A stretch of DNA of 64,000 bases from Bacteroidetes bacterium HGW-Bacteroidetes-5 (GCA_002842515.1 PHDC01000003.1:1-64000); one strand, 5' to 3'. Counted from the first letter of the stretch, positions 17,794 to 26,700 are shown. Numbers and translations: made by a program. The notes: generated by a model from the sequence alone, not told the origin.

Positions 17794-18885
17794 TCATCTC
17801 ACCTTGAAGGTGATGAGGATAGCGTTTGAGTTAAGTGTGGCAGCGGGGAGTTGGGGAATGGAGTCAATTGGGGGATCAATTAGGAAAATCAAGTGGTTGT
17901 CTGAGGTAAGTGATTTTGCAGGACCAAAGGTCAGGTATTTGGAGTTGTTCCGGATTGCGTTTGTTATTTGTGTCTTGCCACTGGCTTTATTGTGGAGCAG
18001 ATGGTAGAATTTTTGATAGTTGGCATCTGTTACATAGATGTAAATGTAATTCTCATTTTCCAAATACCTGCCTATATTGTAAGGATTTACAGTTGTAAGA
18101 AACTCCATAAATGCATCAGAACTCTTCTCTAAAATAGTTTTATCGTAAGCTCTATCTTTAAAATCTATAGTAGTAACTTGCCTTGGGCCACTCTTTGTTA
18201 TCTCATAAACATCCCCGGTGAACCATGTTTTAAAAAAAACATTTCCGTTTGAGACCTGAATACTTTCGTCACGCATCGGAGTACGGAAAGCGTTATTCTT
18301 TTCAATTGGCAGATATCTCTCCTTAACGCCCCCTGCTTTATCTATTGTATATAACTGAGCATTACCAATTTTTACGTTTTCATCGGCAACCTGCCCCTTG
18401 CAAAACAGATATGATCCATCGTCGAATTTTGTAAAAGAGTACGGATACCCTTGAATCTTAAATGTTGAGATAAATACACCATCATTGTTGTAGATGTAAA
18501 GCTGTTGTGCCATAAGGGAGAGGAATTCTATATTGCCGTTAGCCGGATCGATGCAAAAATCTTCGACTGCAGAGTACTCGGTAGGTCCTCGACCTCGTGT
18601 CCCGATAGAGTTCAGAAACTTACCCGAATGATCAAACCTGTGAACAACCATTGTACTATTGTCAAAAAAATAGTAAGAGCCGTCACTCTCAACCATTTTA
18701 GAGTCTGAACTCACAATCGGTGAACCGATAGAATCCAACGGAGTAAAGCCTACTAGTTCCATCGACTCATTCGAGAAGATGTCACAATTCTCCTCCTCCG
18801 AAAAATTTATGGTTGTGACTTTTGAATCCTTATGTGCATTACAGGATAACATAAAAAGGCAAGCAGATAGAATGATGGTTTTCAT
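17794..18885 (-). CDS. six-bladed beta-propeller lipoprotein (DUF4934-like)
   Basis: A 363-residue predicted lipoprotein. MKTIILSACLFMLSC gives a lipobox ending at Cys16. The body resembles the Bacteroidetes six-bladed propeller family (DUF4934), with motifs such as HRFDHSGKFLNSIGTRGRGPTEY and blade-like repeats of aromatic and aspartate residues. The frame extends upstream to 18948, but the ATG at 18885 gives a proper lipoprotein signal. No ligand or partner is known. It is isolated and convergent with the MalY-type gene. Distant paralogs occur at 47.1-48.4 kb and, broken, at 50.1-50.7 kb. A small dyad (TAGTGA/TCACTA, 18895-18917) precedes it. Confidence 0.8.
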   Translation of the reverse strand: MKTIILSACLFMLSCNAHKDSKVTTINFSEEENCDIFSNESMELVGFTPLDSIGSPIVSSDSKMVESDGSYYFFDNSTMVVHRFDHSGKFLNSIGTRGRGPTEYSAVEDFCIDPANGNIEFLSLMAQQLYIYNNDGVFISTFKIQGYPYSFTKFDDGSYLFCKGQVADENVKIGNAQLYTIDKAGGVKERYLPIEKNNAFRTPMRDESIQVSNGNVFFKTWFTGDVYEITKSGPRQVTTIDFKDRAYDKTILEKSSDAFMEFLTTVNPYNIGRYLENENYIYIYVTDANYQKFYHLLHNKASGKTQITNAIRNNSKYLTFGPAKSLTSDNHLIFLIDPPIDSIPQLPAATLNSNAILITFKVR

Positions 18886-19056
18886 AGGATTTAATAGTGA
18901 GTGATAATAATTCACTAAATTACACATAATTGCGTAAAAATTGAACAATTGACTCTTAGAATTCCAATTTTTTCAATAGTGTTTCAAGATTCTTACGCCC
19001 AATAAAGTTTAACCAATTCTTCATCGCGATTATAAAATTTCATCACTTTCTTTTTT

Positions 19057-19079
19057 ACGGCGGTAAATTTTACCCCCGT
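19057..19079. promoter_or_regulatory. inverted repeat upstream of the threonine promoter
   Basis: ACGGCGGTAAA and TTTACCCCCGT form an 11-bp dyad with one mismatch and a single central base. It lies about 60 bases before the thr promoter and between two divergent transcription units (lipoprotein on minus, thr on plus). It is not followed by a T-run on either strand, so an operator is more likely than a terminator. Apart from this and the small dyad at 18895-18917, bases 18886-19137 show nothing assignable. Confidence 0.4.
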
Positions 19080-19137
19080 TGCAATGATAGTTTTTTATGA
19101 TTTTTCATGAATTTCTGCGTGGGATTGCAAAAAAAAA

Positions 19138-19167
19138 TTTGTTTTTAAAATTTTTCGCATAGATTTG
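19138..19167 (+). promoter_or_regulatory. threonine operon promoter
   Basis: TTTG (19138-19141), an 18-bp spacer and TAGATTTG (19160-19167) match the Bacteroidetes -33/-7 consensus. The expected transcription start is around 19172, giving a leader of roughly 20 bases before the Thr/Ile leader peptide at 19192. Confidence 0.75.
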
Positions 19168-19191
19168 TGATTATAAAACGTAAAATTTTTT

Positions 19192-19275
19192 ATGATTCTA
19201 AATTCATCAACTTCATCGGCCATCGTTATTACAACGATTACGATTACAACTACAACAACACTGTTGTATGGATGA
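19192..19275 (+). CDS. thrL: threonine/isoleucine leader peptide
   Basis: A 27-codon frame (ATG 19192, TGA 19273-19275) rich in regulatory codons: nine threonines and five isoleucines. The dense run at 19231-19260 reads TTITITTTTT. Such peptides couple ribosome speed at Thr/Ile codons to transcription termination. The stop codon lies inside the strand-2 segment of the attenuator (19271-19282), exactly where a terminating ribosome should block the anti-terminator. It is too short for ordinary gene finding, but the composition, the promoter upstream and the terminator downstream together make it convincing. Confidence 0.92.
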   Translation: MILNSSTSSAIVITTITITTTTTLLYG

Positions 19276-19340
19276 AGTTGGCATTGAATAAATTCAATAA
19301 ATAATATAGCCGGCTTCATTTAAATGGGGCCGGTTTTTTT
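19208..19340 (+). promoter_or_regulatory. threonine operon attenuator with mutually exclusive hairpins
   Basis: Four segments can be read directly. Segment 1, CAACTTCATC (19208-19217), is perfectly complementary to GATGAAGTTG in segment 2 (19271-19280). Segment 2, ATGAAGTTGGC (19272-19282), pairs with segment 3, GCCGGCTTCAT (19309-19319), in eleven positions including two G-U pairs. Segment 3 pairs with segment 4 (to 19333) to form the terminator. A ribosome that stalls at the Thr run (19231-19260) has covered segment 1 and leaves 2 free to pair with 3, giving read-through. A ribosome that reaches the stop blocks 2, and the 3:4 terminator forms. With no translation, 1:2 forms and transcription terminates. 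Confidence 0.88.
19310..19340 (+). terminator. rho-independent terminator of the threonine attenuator
   Basis: CCGGCTTCA and TGGGGCCGG form a nine-pair stem (two G-U pairs) around a six-base loop, followed directly by seven T residues (19334-19340). It sits 35 bases after the leader-peptide stop and before the first structural gene position. Confidence 0.92.
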
Positions 19341-19366
19341 ATGTATAACTTAATAACATTTAAACT

Positions 19367-19568
19367 ATGAAGGTTTTAAAATTCGGAGGGTCGTCCGTTG
19401 GCAATAAAGAGATCGTGCAATAAAATTGCTTATATTAGCGAGAGAGGCCTTTACAAAGCTGAGCCGAAGAGAATTGTGGTAGATTGTCACGGTACAACTC
19501 CATTTAATAATTTGAGATCAAGTAATAACATATTGTCTTTCAGAAATAAGTATTGTAATGAGAACTAA
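19367..19568 (+). pseudogene. thrA: remnant of thrA (aspartokinase-homoserine dehydrogenase)
   Basis: ATG 19367 opens MKVLKFGGSSVGN, the unmistakable N-terminus of aspartokinase (KFGG-[ST]-SVG), but the frame stops at 19421 after 18 codons. Further on, another frame ending at TAA 19566 contains PFNNLRSSNNILSF (19500-19541). This matches the C-terminal homoserine dehydrogenase pattern P-F-x2-L-x2-S-[DN]-N-I-[IL]-x-F seen in bifunctional ThrA proteins. About 800 codons that should lie between are missing. The position, just after the Thr attenuator and overlapping the thrB start, is where thrA belongs. The N-terminal match is firm, the C-terminal one good. Confidence 0.85.
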
Positions 19569-20514
19569 AAACAAAGAGATAAGGGTTTTTGCCCCGGCCA
19601 CCGTCTCCAATATTGCTTGTGGATTTGACGTTATGGGGTTTGCTATTGATATGCCGGGAGATGAATTGGTTTTGAGGGTGAGTGAAAAACCGGGGGTGCG
19701 GATTGTGAAGATTACCGGTGACAATGGCCGGCTAACCTACAATCCGGAGTTTAACACCGGGGGTAAACCTATACTCTCTATGATGAGGGCTTTCGGGATA
19801 GATTGCGGTGTCGAGATCGAGATTCACAAGCAGATGCCCCTTGGAAGTGGGCTTGGTTCGAGTGCTGCAAGTGCAGTGGCTGCAGCTTTTGCAATGAATA
19901 AGCTTTTTGAACTGAATCTCTCCGAAAGTGAACTGCTCCCTTTTGCTATTGAGGGTGAGATGATTGCCAGTGGCTCCCTTCACGCCGATAATGTTGCCCC
20001 GGCTCTCTATGGGGGCTTTGTTCTCATCCGCAGTTACCACCCCATTGACATAATAAAACTTGACGTTCCCAAAGAGCTCTTCTGCTCGGTGATCCACCCC
20101 CACATTGAGATCTCTACCAAGGAGGCCAGAGAGTTGCTTCCGGAGCAGATTCCGCTCTCTACAGCTATAAGACAGTGGGGAAACACCGCAGCACTTGTGG
20201 CCGGGCTCCTTAAGAGTGACTTCGCTCTTATTGGCCGGTCGCTGGAGGATTTTGTTGCAGAGCCTGTTCGGTCCCGTTTGATTCCGGGGTTTGCGCAGAT
20301 GAAGCAGGCGGCTCTGGATGCCGGTGCTATCGGTTGCAGCATAAGTGGCTCGGGTCCCTCGCTCTTCGCCCTCTCCGATTCGCGGGATAGGGCAGATAAA
20401 ATTGCCAAATCTATGCAGATGGCTCTCAATACCTTTAAACTTGGGTCCGATCTATATGTTTCTGCCGTAAATACCCAGGGACCGCGGATTTTGAACTGCC
20501 AGACTTTTGCGTAA
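19558..20514 (+). CDS. thrB: homoserine kinase
   Basis: A GHMP-family kinase of 318 residues that phosphorylates homoserine with ATP. FAPATVSNIACGFDVMGFA is the ThrB N-terminus, and PLGSGLGSSAASAVAAA (94-110) is the ATP-binding GHMP motif. GCSISGSGPSLFAL near the C-terminus is the third GHMP motif. The ATG at 19558 lies within the last codons of the thrA remnant. The gene is downstream of the Thr/Ile attenuator and 101 bases before thrC. Homoserine must now come from enzymes encoded elsewhere because thrA is broken here. Confidence 0.96.
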   Translation: MRTKNKEIRVFAPATVSNIACGFDVMGFAIDMPGDELVLRVSEKPGVRIVKITGDNGRLTYNPEFNTGGKPILSMMRAFGIDCGVEIEIHKQMPLGSGLGSSAASAVAAAFAMNKLFELNLSESELLPFAIEGEMIASGSLHADNVAPALYGGFVLIRSYHPIDIIKLDVPKELFCSVIHPHIEISTKEARELLPEQIPLSTAIRQWGNTAALVAGLLKSDFALIGRSLEDFVAEPVRSRLIPGFAQMKQAALDAGAIGCSISGSGPSLFALSDSRDRADKIAKSMQMALNTFKLGSDLYVSAVNTQGPRILNCQTFA

Positions 20515-20615
20515 GTATCTGCATACCAATACTATAAAAATTCCAAAATTCTAAAAACTTCAAACCACAAATTGCATCATCCACAATTACAACACATTAC
20601 ACAAAACTCTGCCAG

Positions 20616-22100
20616 ATGATTCTCTTTAGCACAAATAACAAAAACTACAAAGTAAGTTTCCGGGAGGCTATCCTGCAGGGGCTTGCTCCCGATGGCGGGC
20701 TATTTATGCCACAATCGCTGCCCCACTTCTCTCCGGCATTCATCAACAACTTAAGGGGTTTAAGTTTTAGTGAACTCTCTTTTCGGCTTTCCAAAGAGAT
20801 CCTTGCAGATGAGATTCGTTCCGGGGAGATTCCGGAGAGCGATTTGGAGAGAATTGTTTACAAAGCTCTCAACTTTGATGCTCCGCTCATAGATATGGGT
20901 AACAACACTTATGTCCTTGAGCTTTTCCACGGCCCTACCCTTGCCTTCAAGGATTTCGGAGCGCGATTTCTGGCCGGGATGATCTCCCACTTTGGAGTTG
21001 AGAAAACTGTGGTGCTCGTTGCCACCTCCGGCGATACGGGAAGTGCTGTTGCAAATGGCTTTCACAATGTACCGGGCGTAGATGTCGTGATTCTCTACCC
21101 ATCCGGGAAAGTGAGCAAAATTCAGGAACAACAACTCACAACCCTCGGAGGTAATGTCACCGCCCTTGAGGTCAACGGCACCTTTGATGACTGCCAGCGA
21201 ATGGTAAAAGAGGCCTTTGCAGATACCGCCCTCCGCAAACGACTCAACCTCTCATCTGCAAACTCCATCAACATCGCCCGCCTCCTCCCCCAATCATTCT
21301 ACTACTTCTACGCAGCCGCACAACTTGCAACCCGTGATTCCCAATTGTCCGGCGGGCCATCTCACCTCTCCGGCAGTGCATCTCACCTTTCCGGCAGTGC
21401 ATCTCACCTTTCCGGCGGGCCATCTAACCCGGCCGGTGAACGGCCTCTTGTATTCTCGGTGCCAAGCGGCAACTTTGGAAACCTCACCGCCGGACTCTTT
21501 GCAATGCAGATGGGACTTCCGGTCCACCGCTTTGTTGCCGCCGTAAACTCCAACGATATCTTTCCCAAATATCTGCAAACAGGCAAGTTCGAACCAAAAC
21601 CATCCATACCCACCCTCTCAAACGCAATGGATGTAGGCAACCCAAGCAACTTCGCCCGTATCCAAGCCCTGTTTGGCAATGCGGACGCCGCCGGGAAAGT
21701 GATCTTCAGCCACTCCTACTCCGACTCTCAAACCCTTGAAGCAATCCGCGAAATCTACACCCAACACAACTACCTGATGGACCCCCACGGCGCCGTCGGC
21801 TACCTCGCCCTCCAGGAGTATCTAGCTTGCCGGCAAAGCAATTTGCACCAGCACAGCGATTTGAACCTGCCAGCCGACTCACGCAACATCAACACTATAA
21901 CCGACTTAGGAGACATTGCTAACAATTTCAATTCCATTATATTGGAGACTGCCCACCCCGCAAAATTTGCCGAAACGGTTGAGAGCGCAACCGGCGTTAA
22001 AGTCAAAATCCCAGATTCCCTTGCAAGATGCCTCAAGCTAGAGAAGATCAGTAAAAAAATGAATCTTTCGGAGTTTTTGAAGAACTTTGGCAGTGTTTGA
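20616..22100 (+). CDS. thrC: threonine synthase with a repeat-expanded loop
   Basis: A PLP enzyme of 494 residues that converts O-phosphohomoserine to threonine. GPTLAFKDFGARF holds the Schiff-base Lys112, VATSGDTGSAVANGF binds the substrate phosphate, and FSVPSGNFGNLTAG binds PLP phosphate. Residues 242-276, between FYYFYAAAQLA and the last motif, are a 7-residue tandem repeat (SHLSGSA and variants) that I would not expect in the family. A second soft, polar stretch lies around 405-440. Both probably form surface loops and leave the active site intact. It ends the thr operon at a strong bidirectional terminator. The second half is noticeably richer in G+C than most neighbours. Confidence 0.95.
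   Translation: MILFSTNNKNYKVSFREAILQGLAPDGGLFMPQSLPHFSPAFINNLRGLSFSELSFRLSKEILADEIRSGEIPESDLERIVYKALNFDAPLIDMGNNTYVLELFHGPTLAFKDFGARFLAGMISHFGVEKTVVLVATSGDTGSAVANGFHNVPGVDVVILYPSGKVSKIQEQQLTTLGGNVTALEVNGTFDDCQRMVKEAFADTALRKRLNLSSANSINIARLLPQSFYYFYAAAQLATRDSQLSGGPSHLSGSASHLSGSASHLSGGPSNPAGERPLVFSVPSGNFGNLTAGLFAMQMGLPVHRFVAAVNSNDIFPKYLQTGKFEPKPSIPTLSNAMDVGNPSNFARIQALFGNADAAGKVIFSHSYSDSQTLEAIREIYTQHNYLMDPHGAVGYLALQEYLACRQSNLHQHSDLNLPADSRNINTITDLGDIANNFNSIILETAHPAKFAETVESATGVKVKIPDSLARCLKLEKISKKMNLSEFLKNFGSV
21339..21443 (+). repeat. 21-bp in-frame tandem repeat inside thrC
   Basis: Four copies of a 21-bp unit (21339-21359, 21360-21380, 21381-21401, 21402-21422) encode SQLSGGP, SHLSGSA, SHLSGSA and SHLSGGP. 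A fifth, degenerate copy follows to 21443 (SNPAGER). Copies two and three differ by a single base, which points to recent slippage or unequal exchange. The reading frame is kept. Confidence 0.92.
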
Positions 22101-22128
22101 TGAAACAACTTGTTATTTAAATAATTAC

Positions 22129-22164
22129 AAAAGTCAGTTTTCCACATTTGGAAAACTGACTTTT
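22129..22164. terminator. bidirectional terminator between thrC and the esterase gene
   Basis: AAAAGTCAGTTTTCC and GGAAAACTGACTTTT are a perfect 15-bp inverted repeat around a six-base loop. The stem has A-runs at its base on one side and T-runs on the other in both directions. It separates two convergent transcription units. Confidence 0.93.
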
Positions 22165-22209
22165 ATATAAAGTTGATATGCTGTGTATTACATCAAACAC
22201 TGGCAAAGG

Positions 22210-23583
22210 TTACCTTACCGGCAGTGGTGATAGTGCCCAGCCGGTTGCTGTTGAGATATAGGGAATGAGTACCATAGCCAGTTTTTGTTGGCCGCTGTAG
22301 TTGGGGTGACCCACAGAACCGAGATCTGAATCGGAGTTGTAGACCCCCTGCAGATAGGCGGTAAAGTGGAGCTTTTTATCTGCTCTCTCCCGTACGAACT
22401 CCTGCAGATATTCAAATGAGGGTCCGCGATTAGGGGCAACGCAGAGAATTGGAACATCTCCGTACTTCTCTCTTAATCTGTCAATTATTATTGAGTAGGC
22501 TCCCAGAAACTCCTCCTTGAGAGGATGTGGTTTGGTCGAGAAATCGTTTGAGCCCAGGTTGATAACTACTATATCAGGCTTGTAGGAGGTGAAGTTCCAC
22601 ATCTGCCCGGGTTCCATATCGAAAGTCTGGAGCATCTTGTCTTTCATAGATATGCGGGATACTCTTGAAGTATCTCCATAATTTCTTGCGGCTCCCCATC
22701 CGGAGTGGGCGATAAGGGTGTAGTCGGCGTTAAAGTATCTGGAGATTATGGCTCCGAAGGCCAGGTTACAGTTCTCTGTCGAGGCAAGAAATTTTTCATC
22801 CTTAGATTTTCCCTCTGTACCAAACCCAACAGTTAATGAGTTCCCAATAAATTCTATATGTCTTGTTCTTCCCGGATTGTACTCCAGAATCTTCCCGGTT
22901 TTAGAGAGATACAGAGTGTGGATTGTACTCTTTCCCTGCTCACCCTCGCTCCTCTTTTGCAAACGAACTACATTGTTCTTGCCCTTTAGACCGCTGGCAA
23001 GCACAATGACCGAATCCTTCCCGAATGTTTCTACTACCCCTTGTTCAACTCCGTTAACAAAAAGGTTGTAATAGTTCTTGCGGGTGTCGGATACCTTTAT
23101 AGCCAGAAAGCTGCCTCTGAATCTGAGCTCCATATAGGAGCCGCTCCAGTCAAAACTTACAGAGCCATCCTCATTTTTTACTATCCTGCCGGTATATCTG
23201 ATATTTGAATGGTCTCCGGGGATCTCTTTTTTAAAATTGAGAGGAGTCATTGTGCCCCCCTTTTGAATTTGAGACTGGGCCCTTAATCGCTTGCGCTTCA
23301 TCTGCTCAACAGACTGCATATGTGCACGATTATGAAACTCATTCGTTGACTCCATTATCCACATATGGTCTTTCTGAGCCTGAGCGTGTGCAGCATTATG
23401 AGTTTGAAGTGCCTGATTATGAGCCTGTGTATGTGCTTGAGTGTGTGCCTGCATCAATTGGTTTTGCGCCTCTATGTTTGCGCTTGTTTGAGCCTGGGAT
23501 ACAACCTCTTGGCCACTTATATTCACATTAAAAGAGAGAAAAAACAAGAGTGAGAGGGCTGCTGCAGATTGTTTTGTAACCAT
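22210..23583 (-). CDS. secreted SGNH/CE2-like carbohydrate esterase with a His/Gln/Ala-rich N-terminal stretch
   Basis: A 457-residue protein. A signal peptide (1-24) is followed by a low-complexity region (about 33-72) of repeated AHTQ/AHNQ/AHAQ units and a short coiled segment. Next come a beta-sandwich domain (about 125-235, SFDWSGSYMELRFRGS) and an SGNH hydrolase domain with FIGNSLTVGFG (Ser249), NLGSND (Asn346) and GHPNYSG (His426). This two-domain order is that of carbohydrate esterase family 2, which removes acetyl groups from sugars. It is the last gene of the polysaccharide-utilisation operon. Acetyl-sugar removal before glycosidase action is a plausible job; the substrate is not known. 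The N-terminal repeat is unusual for the family. Confidence 0.85.
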   Translation of the reverse strand: MVTKQSAAALSLLFFLSFNVNISGQEVVSQAQTSANIEAQNQLMQAHTQAHTQAHNQALQTHNAAHAQAQKDHMWIMESTNEFHNRAHMQSVEQMKRKRLRAQSQIQKGGTMTPLNFKKEIPGDHSNIRYTGRIVKNEDGSVSFDWSGSYMELRFRGSFLAIKVSDTRKNYYNLFVNGVEQGVVETFGKDSVIVLASGLKGKNNVVRLQKRSEGEQGKSTIHTLYLSKTGKILEYNPGRTRHIEFIGNSLTVGFGTEGKSKDEKFLASTENCNLAFGAIISRYFNADYTLIAHSGWGAARNYGDTSRVSRISMKDKMLQTFDMEPGQMWNFTSYKPDIVVINLGSNDFSTKPHPLKEEFLGAYSIIIDRLREKYGDVPILCVAPNRGPSFEYLQEFVRERADKKLHFTAYLQGVYNSDSDLGSVGHPNYSGQQKLAMVLIPYISTATGWALSPLPVR

Positions 23584-23653
23584 TTGAATAACTTTTAATT
23601 AAACTTAATTTATCTTTGATAATACAAATCAGTTACCTCAATTGTTGCTTGGA

Positions 23654-23734
23654 TTTTGATTTGGATTAAATTTTATCTAAAATATTGGTTTACGATTTAT
23701 TTTTGATTTGGATTAAATTTTATCTAAAATATTG
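23654..23734. repeat. 34-bp direct repeat with 47-bp period
   Basis: The 34 bases at 23654-23687 recur exactly at 23701-23734 (core TTTGGATTAAATTTTATCTA). The flanking 13 bases are also similar (TTACGATTTA against TTACAATTTG). The second unit therefore includes the last bases of the fusion gene at 23737, so this looks like a tandem duplication of that gene's 3' end. It fills most of the 153-bp gap between two operon genes. Confidence 0.9.
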
Positions 23735-23736
23735 TA

Positions 23737-26700
23737 TTACAATTTGGTTTGGGCGGGGCTTATTATTTCTCCTCTAAAATTTATGCCAAAATTCTCAAAT
23801 GGATTTAAAATTTTATCAATCAACACTGCACAATCAAGACGGGTTAGAGCTCTTTTACCCTTAAGAAGTTTTATGTAATCTTGCAACTCTTTGGTTTGGT
23901 CTTGGCTGGCGCTCTTGTCTATGAGGGAGATAAATTGTGAAATTGACTCCAGAGTAACAAAGTTATCATCTCCAAATTTAGATGAGATAATTGTGAATTC
24001 GTTATGACTCTTTTTAGCACCATCCTTAAGATCTGTACCCAAGGCCTCACCATAAAACTCTTTGAGCCCGGCAGCGAGTTCGCTATTTTTGATTAGAGAG
24101 TCTGCATAGAACCAGGTTTGATTCTCCCACCCCTTGTTTAGCCCGACACCTTTGATAATTCCCGTAACACCAACCCTCTGGAGAGTTTTAAAATGGGGAT
24201 GATCTACAGGTAGATCCAGATAAGGAAGAAGATATCCCCTACCCTTAAGAATCTCTGTTTGAACATCTCTAACCGGCACCTCTGCAATTTTGCCCCCTTT
24301 TGCAGATGCCAGCGCTGCCATTACTCCGGCAGCCTCACCAATCTGTAAGACTACAGGCTGGAGGCGGGTTGTACCATTTACAAGGTTTGTTACTGAGATA
24401 GATTTCTCGGCAACAATCAACCCCTGCTGCTCCTTGGGAATCAATGTTCCCAAAGGGAGTCCGTAAGATGGTACAGGATAAAAATGCAGGTCCGGGAGGG
24501 CTTCCCAACCTTCGTACCGTGTGTGGTGATGGTCTACAGGATAGTCCCCGACACCAATCGCCGTGCGATATAGCTTCTCTTTCTGAGTATAGGGGTCGGA
24601 TATATGGTTGATTGTAAATCTTACAACACCATCTATTCTGCGCGACTCCCTGTGATATGGTATAAATGGAAATCTGTCTGCCGTTGGAAATTCATCATCT
24701 GCAAGAGCCAGTTTATTAAAACCAAGCTCTGTCTGCATATAATAGAGAAACGAGAGAGAGTGTTGTTTAGCCTTCTCAAGTTCAATGGCCCTCTGCTCGC
24801 TGGTCAACTCAAGGATATTGGTATAGTAGTCGTTGCCCTCTATAGGCCAGTTAATCATATACTTGTTATTTGGCAACTTGCCGTAGGTAATCATCATCTG
24901 CGGGCTCCACAGACGCTGCTTCTCCTTTGGATTTTTGCACCTCTTGCTTATTGTAGAGCAGTAGAATAGTGTAGGGTTGTAATTGAGTGGCTTTGTAATG
25001 GTCATATCCCTGTCATACTCCTTGAGAACCATCACATAGGTGAGGTCTTGAATAATATGATTCTCCTGTAGGGGTGCAATCACCTCTCCCGTTACCGCCC
25101 TTGAGTCCATCCCGATATTGTAAGCTACTCCAACCTTTTTGGCTATATCTCCAAGTTCGGTGGCATCAATTAAAACCTTTGCAGATATATTTACTGTTTG
25201 CCCATCTCTCTCCACGCCTAATGTCCAATGCCCGTCCGGGTTGCCGGTAATAGTGCCGGTGCTGATGCCTGCAACAGGGCCGGAGTTGTTGCCTGTGCTG
25301 TTGCCGGTGTTGCCAGTAGTATTGTCGGTAATATTGCTCACAGTGCTGCGGAACCAGACAGTGAGAAGCCTCTCTTTTGCAACCATATTTGCGAAGATCT
25401 TTGCCCCGACAGATGGTTCAAAAAGTGTATTGGAGACCCATCCGGTCTTAAGCCCCTGAATACCGCCATACCTCATTTCCAAAGAGTCCCTAAATCTGCC
25501 CCAGATTCCACCCTTTAACTTATGGTTACCATCTGCAGCACTCACTCCCGAAGATGTGAGCATCCCGCCAAGCCAGTCAAACTCTTCAATTATGAGTGTC
25601 CTGGCTCCCATTGCAGCTGCCCGGACTCCGGCGGCAGTGCCGCTTGCACCACCTCCAACAATCACAACATCGTAGCTGGTTCGGCTCTTTAACTTTTCTG
25701 TATATCTGTTCCCAAACCTGTCTGTAGCGACAACAGTAACTTCTGATGTCTCACTTTTTGGCTTTGCACGGAATAGTTTGTCTGTAAGCGACGGGTAGAT
25801 CCATTTATGCTCAAGTTTATCCTTGTTTGAATAGATCTCTCTTGCCATCGGGTCATACCCCTCAAACCGCTCCATTGAAGATGTAAGCACCCCATCTTCA
25901 TAAAGCTCCACTCTCCACGAAGGATCATAATTCCAGATATTTGCAACGATATAGCCTTTGAAAGAGAGATCATCTTCTGCTGTGTAGAGGCGCATCTGAT
26001 GCTCTTTTGGCTTACCCGAAGATTTATAGTACCAGCTTAGAGAGTCGCCATTGGCAATATAGACTCCATACCCTTTGGGAGTTCCATCTGTGCACAACTC
26101 TCCCTGCCACCAGGCGCCCGACATAGCTGCCGTAACGTGTTCAAAGAGATTTGCAGATATAACCTCATTGTGGTTCGTGTGCATATGGCCCGAAATGATA
26201 TGGGTATTATAGGGCTCCAGAATTTTATAGAGTCCTTTGTGGTTTGCCATTGTAGTACCAGCCTTCTCGTAGCTAAACTTGTCACGATCCTTTTTGCCGA
26301 TTGTGGTTGGAATATGGAGCGCCACCACCACAGTAGAGCCTTTGGGAACATAGGCCAAATCTCTTTCCAGCCAACTTAACTGCTTCTCTTCCAGATATCC
26401 TATATAGTAATACTCTCTGCCTACATAGAAGCAGTCATTGAGAACAACATAGTGAATATTACCGACATTAAAAGAGTAGTAAGAGGGGCCATACATCTGC
26501 TCATACTTCCATTGAGTGGTTTCGAACGAGCGTCCGTAGTTGACCATATCGTGATTACCCATTGCGTTAAAGAATGGCAGCCCGCTTTTGGCCATCACCC
26601 GGTTGTATTCGGGATAGAGTTTATGGTCGTGAGAGATAAGGTCTCCCGGGGCAATTCCGTGAAAGGGGATTTTGTAACCGGATACTGTGTTTTTTATATC

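Noticed and set aside
17794-17820. Terminator between the MalY-type gene and the propeller lipoprotein gene
   Set aside because: TCACCTT/AAGGTGA is a 7-bp dyad overlapping the lipoprotein's last codons and lacks a T-run, so it is too weak to call.
19367-19423. A second short leader peptide after the attenuator
   Set aside because: Its 18 codons are not rich in regulatory amino acids and match the aspartokinase N-terminus, so a gene remnant is the better explanation.
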